This document shows positions 6,811-14,800 of a stretch of DNA of 15,504 bases, one piece after another. The stretch is from positions 1-15,504 of the forward strand of contig JBGPBV010000156.1 of the NCBI GenBank assembly GCA_041481445.1, written 5' to 3'. Origin of the DNA: AA29 sp041481445 (GTDB lineage: Bacteria; Acidobacteriota; Vicinamibacteria; Fen-336). The notes under the pieces are model-generated. The model had not been told where the DNA came from. It saw nothing but the letters and a program-made list of their open reading frames with translations, and searched no databases. Both the position numbers and the translations under genes were made by a program. Each line of letters opens with the position of its first letter. The stretch's first letter is position 1.

Positions 6811-9231
6811 CTACTCGCCGCGAAGCGCGACGGCGGGGCTGACGCGGGTCGCCGTGCGGGCGGGAAAGTAGATCGCTCCCACCGCGGCCCCCCCGAGGAC
6901 CGCGGCCACGGCCGCGAACGTTCCCAGATCGAGTGGAGTGACGCCGTACAGCAACGACGCGAGTAGCTGCGTCGATCCCAGGGCCAGCGCGATGCCGGCG
7001 ACCAGTCCCGCGAACGTCATCCCGGCCCCGCTCGAGAAGACGTGCCGCATGATGTCGCGAGGGGTCGCACCCAGGGCCTGGCGGACGCCGAACTCCTGGC
7101 GGCGCTGGCCCACGGCCTGGGCCATCACTCCATAGATCCCGACGACGGCGAGGAAGAACGACGTCAGCCCGAACGCCGCGACGAGCCACAGGGTGAGCCG
7201 GCGTGTCGCGGTGGCGGCGGTGGCCACGCTTTCGAGAGGGCGCACGTTCGCCAGCGGCAGCTCGGGATCGATCTCGGCCAGGGCGCGCCGGATGGACTCG
7301 ACGGTCGACGGGAGAAAGGCGTCAGACCGCGCGATCAGGAACATCCGCTGCGCGTACCACGTCTGGGGCTGCGGGAAATAGAGGGCGGGCACGGCGTGGT
7401 CGTGCCAGGGCATGTCCTGCACGTCGCCGAGCACGCCCACCACCGTCCGCTCCTTGCCCCACAGGTTCACGCGCGCGCCGACCGCGGCCGCCGGCGTCGT
7501 CCAGAACTTGCGCGCGGCCGCCGCGTTCAGCAGCAGCACCAGAGGTGCTCTCTCCCCGTCCGAGGAGTCGAGGTCGCGGCCGGCCAGGAGGGGCGTGCCC
7601 GTGGCCCGCGAGTAGCCCGGCGTGATGAAGTGATAGCGCGCCTCTGGCCCCTCGTCCTTCGCCGACTCGCGCCCGACGATCGAGAAGCTCGTGTTCTCGT
7701 CGTAGGCCGACCAGGGCAGGTCGGAGCTGAAGGCCGCTTCGCGCACGCCCGGGAGCGCGCGCACCCGCTCGGCCGCCCGGCGGAAGAAGTCGCGGGATGA
7801 ATTCTCGTTATAGAGAGCCGTGGGCAGCTCGACGGAGGCGGTGATCGCGCCGCGTGGCTGGAAGCCGGGGTCCCGCGTGACCATCGACACGAAGCTGCGG
7901 AGGAGCAGGCCGCACGAGACCACGAGGACGAAGGCGAGCGCCACTTGCGCGGCGGCCAGCGCGCGCCGTGCCCGTTGATGCGCCGCGCCGGCGATCGTGC
8001 GGCCGCTCTCCTTCAGCGCCTCCCCCGCCGTCGTCCGCGCGAGGCGCAGCGCCGGGGCGAGCCCGAAGAGGATCGCGCTCAGGACCGTCGCGCCCAGGGC
8101 GAGGCCGAGCACCGGGACGTCCAGGGCGATCATCGCGAGTCGCGGCATGTCGGCAGGCCCGAAGCGCCGGACCGCCCAGACCGCCCCGTACGCGAGCCCG
8201 ACGCCCAGCGCCCCGCCCGCTCCCGCCAGCACCAGGCTCTCGACCAGCAGTTGACGCGCGAGGCGCCAGCGCGTGGCTCCCAGCGCCGCGCGCACGCTGA
8301 TCTCGCTCGACCGCTGGACCGCCCGTCCCAGCAGCAGCCCCGCCACGTTCACGCAGGCCAGCATCAGCACCGCCAGGGCCGCTCCGGCCAGGACGCCGAG
8401 CGTCGACCCGGCGGTCCCGACGATCTCCTCCTTGAGGGGGACGGCCCGCGGCTTCCAGGCACTCGGCGGGTCCGGATATCGTGTCGCCGCGCTCGCGCCC
8501 GCCCGGCGCAGGTCCTCTTCCATGGCCGCCCGGCCCGCGTCGCGCCGCACCCGCGCGACGACGTTGTAGTAATGCGAGAAGCGGTGCTCGCGACGCTCCT
8601 CGCGCGGCACCGCGAGCGGCCACCAGACGTCGACCGCCTCGCCGTGTCCGTACGTCTGGAACGTGCCCCCGACGTGCTGGAAGCCCCTCGGCACCACGCC
8701 CACGATGCGGAAGGGCCGCCCCGACAAGCGCACGGTGCGGCCGACGACCGCGGGATCTCCCTGGAAGCGGCGCATCCACAGGGAGTGGCTGAGGATCACC
8801 ACGTCGCTGCTGCCCTGGATCTCGTCGCCTTGTTCGATGTCGCGGCCGAGCGCGGGCGGACGACCGAGCAGCGTGAAGAAGCCGGCCGAGACCCGCATGC
8901 CGCGGAGCTGCTCGGGCGGCCGGGTGTCGCCGAGCTGCAGGTCGGCGCGGCCGTAGGCGGCGATCCCTTCGAACGTCCTCAGCTCGGCGCGATAGTCGCG
9001 GAAGTCGGCGGGCGAGAACGGGAAGTGCGGATTGGTCGGCGCTTCCTCGAACAAGCGCACGAGGCGATCGGGATCCTCGTACGGCAGCGGCGCGACCAGG
9101 ACGCCCTTGACCGCGCTCCAGATCGCGGCGTTGGCGCCGATGGACACGGCGAGGGTCAGGATGGCGGTGGCGGCGAACCCCGGGGAACGCCGCAGGAGGC
9201 GGAGCGCGTAGCGGACATCGTGGGACCACAT
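6811..9231 (-). CDS. ADOP-type MacB/FtsX permease, complete
   Basis: An 806-residue inner-membrane permease with the full ADOP architecture. It has an N-terminal MWSHDVRYALRLLRRSPGF, helix 1 at about 19-40, and a first periplasmic MacB core domain (residues about 45-270). A first FtsX domain follows at about 275-430 (VLMLACVNVAGLLLGRAVQR, then SSEISVRAALGATRWRLARQ). Then come a second periplasmic domain and a second FtsX domain at about 685-800 (FFLAVVGIYGVMAQAVGQRR, then QEFGVRQALGATPRDIMRHV). The usual ending VSPAVALRGE is present. Such proteins resemble the MacB permease but lack the fused ATPase, and no ATPase gene is in the window. The substrate is unknown. The open frame extends to 9348, but family alignment supports the ATG at 9231. 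No strong Shine-Dalgarno is seen. It is complete and undisrupted. Confidence 0.93.
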   Translation of the reverse strand: MWSHDVRYALRLLRRSPGFAATAILTLAVSIGANAAIWSAVKGVLVAPLPYEDPDRLVRLFEEAPTNPHFPFSPADFRDYRAELRTFEGIAAYGRADLQLGDTRPPEQLRGMRVSAGFFTLLGRPPALGRDIEQGDEIQGSSDVVILSHSLWMRRFQGDPAVVGRTVRLSGRPFRIVGVVPRGFQHVGGTFQTYGHGEAVDVWWPLAVPREERREHRFSHYYNVVARVRRDAGRAAMEEDLRRAGASAATRYPDPPSAWKPRAVPLKEEIVGTAGSTLGVLAGAALAVLMLACVNVAGLLLGRAVQRSSEISVRAALGATRWRLARQLLVESLVLAGAGGALGVGLAYGAVWAVRRFGPADMPRLAMIALDVPVLGLALGATVLSAILFGLAPALRLARTTAGEALKESGRTIAGAAHQRARRALAAAQVALAFVLVVSCGLLLRSFVSMVTRDPGFQPRGAITASVELPTALYNENSSRDFFRRAAERVRALPGVREAAFSSDLPWSAYDENTSFSIVGRESAKDEGPEARYHFITPGYSRATGTPLLAGRDLDSSDGERAPLVLLLNAAAARKFWTTPAAAVGARVNLWGKERTVVGVLGDVQDMPWHDHAVPALYFPQPQTWYAQRMFLIARSDAFLPSTVESIRRALAEIDPELPLANVRPLESVATAATATRRLTLWLVAAFGLTSFFLAVVGIYGVMAQAVGQRRQEFGVRQALGATPRDIMRHVFSSGAGMTFAGLVAGIALALGSTQLLASLLYGVTPLDLGTFAAVAAVLGGAAVGAIYFPARTATRVSPAVALRGE

Positions 9232-9253
9232 GGCCCATGAGACGCCGCTCGGG

Positions 9254-9282
9254 CGGATACGGTTTGACTCGCCGGTTGGCAA
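9254..9282 (-). promoter_or_regulatory. Candidate promoter of the complete ADOP permease gene
   Basis: On the minus strand TTGCCA (9282-9277) and TATCCG (9259-9254) are separated by 17 bp and would start a transcript about 16 bases before the ATG at 9231. The -35 box is good and the -10 box poor, so this is a weak call. Confidence 0.3.
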
Positions 9283-9286
9283 CCGG
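9272..9286. promoter_or_regulatory. Perfect inverted repeat in the permease/hicAB divergent region
   Basis: CCGGTT (9272-9277) and AACCGG (9281-9286) flank a 3-bp spacer. The site overlaps the candidate -35 box of the permease gene and lies 61 bp before the hicA remnant. It could be an operator. The regulator is unknown; the HicB here appears to lack a separate DNA-binding domain. Confidence 0.35.
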
Positions 9287-9347
9287 ACCTGCTCAGGCAA
9301 CGCGAGGTGAGATCTTGGCCCGCTGGCCGCCTCGCCGGCTTCCCCCA

Positions 9348-9405
9348 ATGAAGGTCCGCGATATGATCACCGTGTTGCAATCGCAAGCAGGCGGGACTGA
9401 AATGA
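9348..9405 (+). pseudogene. hicA: hicA toxin remnant with its middle deleted
   Basis: Only the two ends of a HicA mRNA-interferase gene are left. From the ATG at 9348 the sequence reads MKVRDMITVLQ, the usual first helix of HicA (family members begin MKVRDVIKxLExxGW). In another reading frame, 9379-9405 reads NRKQAGLK and stop, the usual HicA C-terminus (members end S-I-x-K-Q-A-G-L-K). The stop TGA (9403-9405) overlaps the hicB ATG as ATGA, the normal hicAB junction. HicA is usually about 60 residues, so roughly 40 codons are missing, including the double-stranded-RNA-binding core and its catalytic histidine (the GSHR motif). The deletion also changes frame, and the N-terminal piece now reads straight into hicB. 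The toxin cannot be active. Confidence 0.75.
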
Positions 9406-9626
9406 GTCTACCGCGGCGGTATCTCGTCGTGATCGAGAAGGGTGCCCGCAACTATTCCGCGTACAGCCCCGACATTCCCGGTTGCATCGCCACCGGACGG
9501 ACGCGCGCACAAACAGCGCAGCGGATCCGCCAAGCGATCCGGTTTCACCTCGACGGACTGCGTCGAAGCGGCCTGTCGCTCCCGGTGCCGTCGGCCTCGG
9601 CCGAAGTGATCGAAGTCTCTGCCTAG
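9402..9626 (+). CDS. hicB: HicB-like antitoxin, orphaned by loss of its toxin
   Basis: A 74-residue HicB-family antitoxin. The partial RNase H-like fold is clear: RYLVVIEKGARNYSAYSPDI, then PGCIATGRT, a helix RAQTAQRIRQAIRFHLDGLR, and a short tail LPVPSASAEVIEVSA. These match the YSAxxPDxPGCxAxGxT block shared by HicB antitoxins. The protein is short and has no C-terminal helix-turn-helix or ribbon-helix-helix, as in the minimal HicB-like subgroup. No lesion is visible. The natural start is the ATG at 9402, overlapping the old hicA stop. Because of the hicA deletion, translation could also begin at 9348 and give a 92-residue fusion carrying MKVRDMITVLQ at its front. The stop TAG is six bases from the end of the convergent lipoprotein gene. 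Confidence 0.88.
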   Translation: MSLPRRYLVVIEKGARNYSAYSPDIPGCIATGRTRAQTAQRIRQAIRFHLDGLRRSGLSLPVPSASAEVIEVSA

Positions 9627-9632
9627 AGGACA

Positions 9633-10184
9633 TCACGGCTTGATCTCGTACGCGATCGACCATTCCTGCCGGGACGCCACCTCGATCGTGCCTTCGACCA
9701 CGGCCGCCATGTTGGTGATGGTGAGCGGCGTCCGGCAGAACGCGTCGGACTGATCGAGCACGACCTCCACCTCCTGGGACCGGCCCGCCTCGAGGGAGGC
9801 GCCCGGGATCTGGCCACGAAGGCAGGCCACGTGGTTGGTGGCGTGCAGAGTCACCGCCGTCCACAGGGAGGTTCCCGTTTGCGTCGGCGCCAGGAGGAGC
9901 CGGATCCGCAGCCGGCCCTGGCAGTCCGCCATCTCGGGTCCACAGGTGACCACGGATCCCGGCGCGGGCACGGCCTCGAGCAGGGTGATGGCGGTCGGGC
10001 CGGTGTGGGTCCCGACGGCGACGGGGCCCGAGGGTGACGGAGACGGCGACGGCGGGGGGCTCATCGACGGCGAGCGGCCGCAGGCGGGCAGCGCCAGCAG
10101 GAGGACGGCCATTCCTCGCCACGTACGGTTGCCGGATGCGAGACGGCGATCCCGGGTGACCGTGATCGAACCCTCCACACCCAT
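9633..10184 (-). CDS. Predicted lipoprotein with Pro/Ser linker, function unknown
   Basis: A 183-residue protein with a lipoprotein signal. MAVLLLALPAC (residues 25-35) ends in a good lipobox with C35 as the acylation site. It is preceded by a basic stretch (TRDRRLASGNRTWRG). After the cysteine comes a proline/serine linker (SPSMSPPPSPSPSPSG), which probably spaces a globular domain from the membrane. That domain (about residues 55-183) is rich in strands and has four cysteines (CGPEMADC, VACLRG, AFCRTP) that could form disulfides. I do not recognise a family. The start is uncertain. The ATG at 10184 gives a long n-region, while the ATG at 10112 has GAGGA too close to it and leaves almost no n-region. 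It lies downstream of the pseudopilin gene on the same strand, separated by a strong hairpin. Confidence 0.7.
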   Translation of the reverse strand: MGVEGSITVTRDRRLASGNRTWRGMAVLLLALPACGRSPSMSPPPSPSPSPSGPVAVGTHTGPTAITLLEAVPAPGSVVTCGPEMADCQGRLRIRLLLAPTQTGTSLWTAVTLHATNHVACLRGQIPGASLEAGRSQEVEVVLDQSDAFCRTPLTITNMAAVVEGTIEVASRQEWSIAYEIKP

Positions 10185-10247
10185 GCTGCGCCCGGCCCGG
10201 GCTCGACGCCATGGATCGCCGGGTGATCAGGTCCTCGAAGCGACGAA

Positions 10248-10284
10248 GGGGCACCGCCGCGCGCGATCGCGCCGGCGGTGCCCC
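10248..10284 (-). terminator. Strong GC hairpin after the pseudopilin gene
   Basis: GGGGCACCGCCG (10248-10259) and CGGCGGTGCCCC (10273-10284) are perfectly complementary. The 13-base interval between them contains the palindrome GCGCGATCGCGC (10261-10272), so the stem can extend almost to its tip. It begins 27 bases after the minus-strand stop of the pseudopilin gene and lies upstream of the lipoprotein gene. On the minus strand it is followed by TTCGTCGCTTCG rather than a clean T-run. It is the best terminator candidate in the window, possibly acting as a transcript-stabilising hairpin instead. Confidence 0.55.
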
Positions 10285-10311
10285 GGGATGAAAGACCGAT
10301 GATCCGCCGGA

Positions 10312-11580
10312 CTACTGCACGGCCGGCAGCGTCCGCACGAACGGCTTCGTGCTGAGCGAAGCGGAGAAGAACCCGTCGAGGCCGTCGCCCCAGTTGATCG
10401 TCATCTGCCCCGCCCCCGGCGCGCCGGCGAGGCTGCCGATGCCGTCCTGCGTCACGAGCAGGCCGTTGAGGGTCTGGCCGGCGCCCTGCACGGCCGGGAC
10501 CAGCAACCCGATCAGGATGCCGTTGAGCCGGCTGCCATCCCCGTTGACGAGCGTGATGGGGCCCGACCAGCCGAAGTTGGCGGGATCGGTCGAGACCGCA
10601 TCCAGGTGCGAGTACAGGCTCCAGTGCGTGAACGGCGTGCCCGTGAGGCTACCCACCGGACGCACGCTGCCGTCGCAGAAGGCGTTGAGCTGCACGGCGG
10701 GCGTGGCAAGCGAGGCCGTCGGAGCGGACGACGGGGCCGCCGTCCCGACGAGGATGGTGTTCGAGGTGCCGTCGGTGATCGCGCCGTCGAAGTTGATCGG
10801 CACGAACGAGGAGACCAGGCCGTTGAGGGTGACGCCGCCCATCGAGTCGATGTTCTCGCCGGCGAGCCCCACGTGCATCTGCTGCTCGATGTAGGGCAGC
10901 AACTGGTCCACGCCGTCGCGGCCCCGCACCGTGAGCGCCTCCCGGAGCGTCAGCGTGCCGTCGCCGTTGACGTCCAGGTTGCCGAAGACCTCTCCGACCG
11001 TCTTGCGGTTCTGGAGCTTCACCGCGGCGTCGCCGAGCGCGTCCGGCAACTGGACGAGCAGGGCGCCGATGTCGTGCGCGGCCCGCACGTGGATGCTCGC
11101 GAACATCTGACGCCGTCCGGCGTCGGCCAGCGGGTTCGGGGAGCACCTGATCACGCCCCCGGCATTGACCTGGCAGTCCGTGTTGCCCGTGATGCCCGGA
11201 GCGGCCGGCGTGGCCGTGGCCAGGAACCCCGTGGCGGCGCCGACGGCGGACCGCTTGGCGGCGCCGGTCGGGACCGGGACGGGAATGTGGATCGCGTACT
11301 GCGAGCCGTCCTTCGTGTTCCCCGTGTACCCGACAAGGCCCAGGGCGTCGAGCGACTCGGTGTAGAACCCGTTCGCCTTGAAGAAGTTCAGCTCCGCGAC
11401 CTGGATCGTGTGCAGGTTGGCCCGGGACCGCGTGCGGTTCGCGGCCTCGCGGACCTTCTGGACGGCGGGCAGCAGCAGCGCGATGAGGACAGCGATGATC
11501 GCGATCACGACCAGCATCTCGATCAGCGTGAATCCGGCTTCGCGCCTGTCGCGCGAGCCCTTGATGACGACCCGGCTCAT
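10312..11580 (-). CDS. DUF1559-type pseudopilin with an EF-hand-like insert
   Basis: A 422-residue secreted or pilus-like protein. A type IV prepilin signal is clear. After the basic leader RDRREAG, cleavage would fall between G16 and F17, giving FTLIEMLVVIAIIAVLIALL with the conserved glutamate at mature position 5 (E21). LPAVQKVREAANRTRSRANL follows. Two DUF1559 hallmarks are present: ITDGTSNTILVGT at 268-280, and FCDGSVRPVG with the DG at 303-304. In between is a calcium-loop-like DVNGDGTLTLRE (203-214) with the EF-hand/dockerin spacing of acidic residues. The start is the ATG at 11580, set by AAGGAG five bases upstream, rather than the longer frame to 11748. No secretion-system or prepilin-peptidase gene is nearby. 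Its role is unknown; members are abundant in Planctomycetota and also occur in Acidobacteriota. Confidence 0.9.
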   Translation of the reverse strand: MSRVVIKGSRDRREAGFTLIEMLVVIAIIAVLIALLLPAVQKVREAANRTRSRANLHTIQVAELNFFKANGFYTESLDALGLVGYTGNTKDGSQYAIHIPVPVPTGAAKRSAVGAATGFLATATPAAPGITGNTDCQVNAGGVIRCSPNPLADAGRRQMFASIHVRAAHDIGALLVQLPDALGDAAVKLQNRKTVGEVFGNLDVNGDGTLTLREALTVRGRDGVDQLLPYIEQQMHVGLAGENIDSMGGVTLNGLVSSFVPINFDGAITDGTSNTILVGTAAPSSAPTASLATPAVQLNAFCDGSVRPVGSLTGTPFTHWSLYSHLDAVSTDPANFGWSGPITLVNGDGSRLNGILIGLLVPAVQGAGQTLNGLLVTQDGIGSLAGAPGAGQMTINWGDGLDGFFSASLSTKPFVRTLPAVQ

Positions 11581-11585
11581 TGGGA

Positions 11586-11591
11586 CTCCTT
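11586..11591 (-). promoter_or_regulatory. Shine-Dalgarno fixing the pseudopilin start
   Basis: AAGGAG on the minus strand, five bases before the ATG at 11580. It places the prepilin leader at a normal 16 residues and rejects the 56-residue longer upstream frame. Confidence 0.75.
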
Positions 11592-11652
11592 CGTTCGTTC
11601 TTGACCGTGACTCCACCAGCGGCGTGCTGAGGAAACGTGGGGCAATGAGGGA

Positions 11653-11670
11653 GGAGACGATATCGTGTCC
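11653..11670. promoter_or_regulatory. 18-bp palindrome in the divergent region before the pseudopilin and Asp-box genes
   Basis: GGAGACGATATCGTGTCC is symmetrical over 18 bp except for one mismatched pair (11656/11667). Its core ACGATATCGT is perfect. It lies 73 bp upstream of the pseudopilin start and 137 bp upstream of the Asp-box gene start, so it could be an operator for either or both. The 226-bp divergent gap shows no other obvious structure apart from the -10 box noted separately. Confidence 0.4.
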
Positions 11671-11773
11671 GCCCCGATAGTGCTCGAAGTCACGGCATTT
11701 CTGGCGTGTGACGGGCGGCATCATGGCGACAAGCGCCCGCTCCCCCATCCGCTAGAACGAGTTAGGGTTCCTC

Positions 11774-11782
11774 TGCCATAAT
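11774..11782 (+). promoter_or_regulatory. Candidate extended -10 box of the Asp-box gene
   Basis: TGCCATAAT fits the extended -10 pattern TGnTATAAT with one mismatch. It would start transcription about 18 bases before the ATG at 11807. No convincing -35 box lies 17 bp upstream, which extended -10 promoters do not strictly need. Confidence 0.4.
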
Positions 11783-11796
11783 CGTCGGCCGTTCAT

Positions 11797-11804
11797 GGAG
11801 AGGG
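11797..11804 (+). promoter_or_regulatory. Shine-Dalgarno fixing the Asp-box gene start
   Basis: GGAGAGGG precedes the ATG at 11807, with GGAG six bases away. The earlier in-frame ATG at 11795 has no such site and would overlap it, so 11807 is preferred. Confidence 0.65.
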
Positions 11805-11806
11805 AA

Positions 11807-14800
11807 ATGGTGCGATTCAAGCGATCGATCTGGCTTCATGCGTCGCTGCTGCTCCTGGTCGCCGTTGTGTCCGCGGTAGCGGCCGAGGAGAACAAGCCCG
11901 GCGAGGACAAGGACGTCACCAAGGGCCCGGCGCCCTTCGAGGCCCTGAAGTTCCGGTCGATCGGGCCCGCCGCGGGCGGACGTGTGGCCCGCGTGGCCGG
12001 CGTGCCGGGTGACCCAAGCGTCTACTACGCGGCCACCGCATCCGGCGGCGTCTGGAAGTCGGTCGACGGAGGCCACACGTTCAAGTCGGTCTTCGACGAC
12101 CAGCCCATCTCCTCGATCGGGTCGATCGCGATCGCGCCCTCCGATCCGAACGTCGTCTACGTCGGCTCCGGCGAGGCGAACATCCGCGGGAACGTCGGCG
12201 CCGGCAACGGCATCTACAAGTCCGTCGACGCCGGGAAGACCTGGACGCACGTGTGGACGCAGGAAGGCCAGATCGGGACCATGGCCGTGGACCCGCGCAA
12301 CGCCGACGTCGCGTTCGCGGCCGTGCTCGGGCACGCGTTTGGTCCCAACCCCGAGCGCGGCGTCTACCGGACGCGAGACGGCGGCAAGACGTGGCAGCAG
12401 GTCCTCAAGAAGGATGCGGACACGGGGGCCTCCGACGTCGCCCTCGATCCGTCGAACCCGCACGTGGTGTACGCGGGGCTCTGGCAGGCGCGGCGCCGGC
12501 CCTGGGAGCTTCTGAGCGGCGGGCCCGGCAGCGGGCTGTACGTCTCGCGGGACGGCGGCGACACCTGGAAGCCGCTCACCGGCCACGGCCTCCCCGAGGG
12601 CCCCTGGGGCAAGGTCGGCGTCGCGGTCGCTCCCTCCGACGGCCGCCGGGTCTACGCGCTGATCGAAGCCGAGAAGGGCGGCCTCTTCCGGTCCGACGAC
12701 GGCGGCAAGAGTTGGGAGCGCGCGAGCGAGCACCACGCGCTGCGCCAGCGCGCCTGGTACTACTCCACGATGGCCATCGATCCGAGGAACCCCGACGTCG
12801 TCTGGTTCCCGCAGGTGCCGCTGCTGAAGACGATCGACGGCGGCAAGACGATCCAGTCCATCAAGGGCGCGCACCACGGCGACCATCACGACGTCTGGAT
12901 CGATCCGGCGAACCCGCGGCGCCTGATTGCCGGCAACGACGGCGGCGTCGACATCAGCGTGGACGGCGGCGAGAGCTGGTTCGCGCCGCCGCTGCCGATC
13001 TCGCAGTTCTACCACGTGGCCGCGGACACCGCCGTCCCCTACCACGTCTTCGGCGCCATGCAGGACCTCGGCACCGCGCGCGGCCCGAGCAACAGCCTCT
13101 CGCGCGCGGGCATCCGCCGGTCCGACTGGCATGACGTCGGCGGCGGCGAGGCCGGGCACGTGGTCGCCGATCCCTCCGACCCCGACGTCCTCTACGCCGG
13201 CGAGTACGGCGGCTATATCTCGCGGTTCGACGAGCGCACGGGACAGGCGCGCAACGTGAGCGTCTATCCCGACAATCCCTCCGGGCACGGCGGCGAGGAC
13301 CTCAAGTACCGGTTCCAGTGGACGGCGCCCATCGCGACCTCGCCGCACGACCCCAAGGTGGTCTACCACGGCGGCAACGTCCTCTTCCGCACGACGGACG
13401 GCGGGCAGACGTGGGCGGCGATCAGTCCCGACCTCACCCGGAACGACAAGGCCAAGCAGCACTGGTCCGGCGGTCCGATCACCGGCGACAACACCGGCGT
13501 GGAGATCTACGACACGATCTTCGCCATCGCGGAGTCGCCGCGCCAGAAGGACCTCGTCTGGGTGGGCAGCGACGACGGCCTCGTGAACGTCACCCGCGAC
13601 GGCGGCAAGACCTGGGCGAACGTCACGCCCAGGGGCGCGCCGGAGTGGGCGACGGTGGACCTCGTCGAGCCCTCGCCGCACGACACCGACACCGCCTTCG
13701 TCGTCTTCGACAACCACCGCATGGACGACATGCGGCCGTACCTCTACAAGACGACCGACCTCGGCCGGACTTGGAAGAGCCTGTCCGCCGGCCTGCCCGC
13801 GGACGTCTACCTGCACTCCGTCCGTGAGGACCCGAAGAAGAAGGGCCTGCTGTACGCCGGCACCGAGCGCGGCGTCGGGTTCTCGACCGACGACGGCGCC
13901 ACCTGGCAGGGGCTCCGGCTCGGGCTGCCCACCGTCGCCGTGCACGACCTCATCGTGAAGGACGACGACCTCGTGCTGGCCACGCACGGGCGGTCGATCT
14001 GGATCCTGGACGACCTCACCTCGATCCGCGAGATCACGCCGGCCGCGATGCAGTCCGACGTCGTGCTGTTCCCGACGCGGCCGGCCATCCGCTGGCGCTA
14101 TCGTGGCGAGAGCCGCGATCGCATCGCGGGCCAGAACCCGCCGCGCGGCGCCAGCATCGACTACTTCCTCAAGAAGAAGGCCGAGAAGGACTTCACGCTC
14201 GACGTCCTCGACGAGACGGGCAAGGTCGTCCGGACGCTCAAGAGCGTGGCCGAGCCGCCGGAGGCGCCGCAAGGAGATCCCGACGGCTTCGAGGACCTGC
14301 CCAAGCCCGACCTGGCCAAGGACGCCGGCGTCCAGCGCGTGGTGTGGGACCTCGCCTACGAGGGAGCGCCGAAGATCCAGGGCGCCAAGCTCGACGCCGG
14401 GGATCCGAAGCGGGGGCCGATGGCCCCGCCCGGGACCTACACCGTCCGGCTCGACATCGACGGCAAGACATTCACGGCGCCGCTGGTCGTGAAGGCGGAC
14501 CCTCGCGTGTCGGTGTCGGCCTCCGAGATGGGCGATCAGCTCCGTTTCGCGCTCGAGGTCCGCGAGTCGCTGACGCGCCTCGTCCACGGCGTCGAGCAGC
14601 TCCGGTCCGTCCGCCGGCAGGTGCAGGACCGCCTGGAGCTGTGGAAGGCCGACGCGAAGGGCGCCGACCTCGTCAAGGCCGGCCAGACGCTGGTGGCGCA
14701 CCTCGACCTTCTGGAAGAGAAGATGCACAACCCGAAGGCGCAGGTCGTGTACGACGTCCTGGCCCAGAAGGGCGGGGCCAGGCTCTACTCGCGCCTTGCC

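Noticed and set aside
9232..9348. A 39-residue N-terminal extension of the complete ADOP permease
   Set aside because: ADOP proteins begin close to the MW-x-D-x-RYALR motif. The extension is not hydrophobic and covers the divergent promoter region.
9237..9401. A 129-residue version of HicB starting at 9237
   Set aside because: The extra sequence overlaps the permease start region and the hicA remnant. HicB homology begins at 9402.
11762..14728. An open frame of 988 codons on the minus strand, opposite the Asp-box gene
   Set aside because: Its translation is rich in Arg, Val, Asp and Ala with no domain pattern. It mirrors the codon bias of the plus-strand gene, whose GC-rich third positions remove stops from the opposite frame. 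The plus-strand protein has a signal peptide, repeats and a Shine-Dalgarno.
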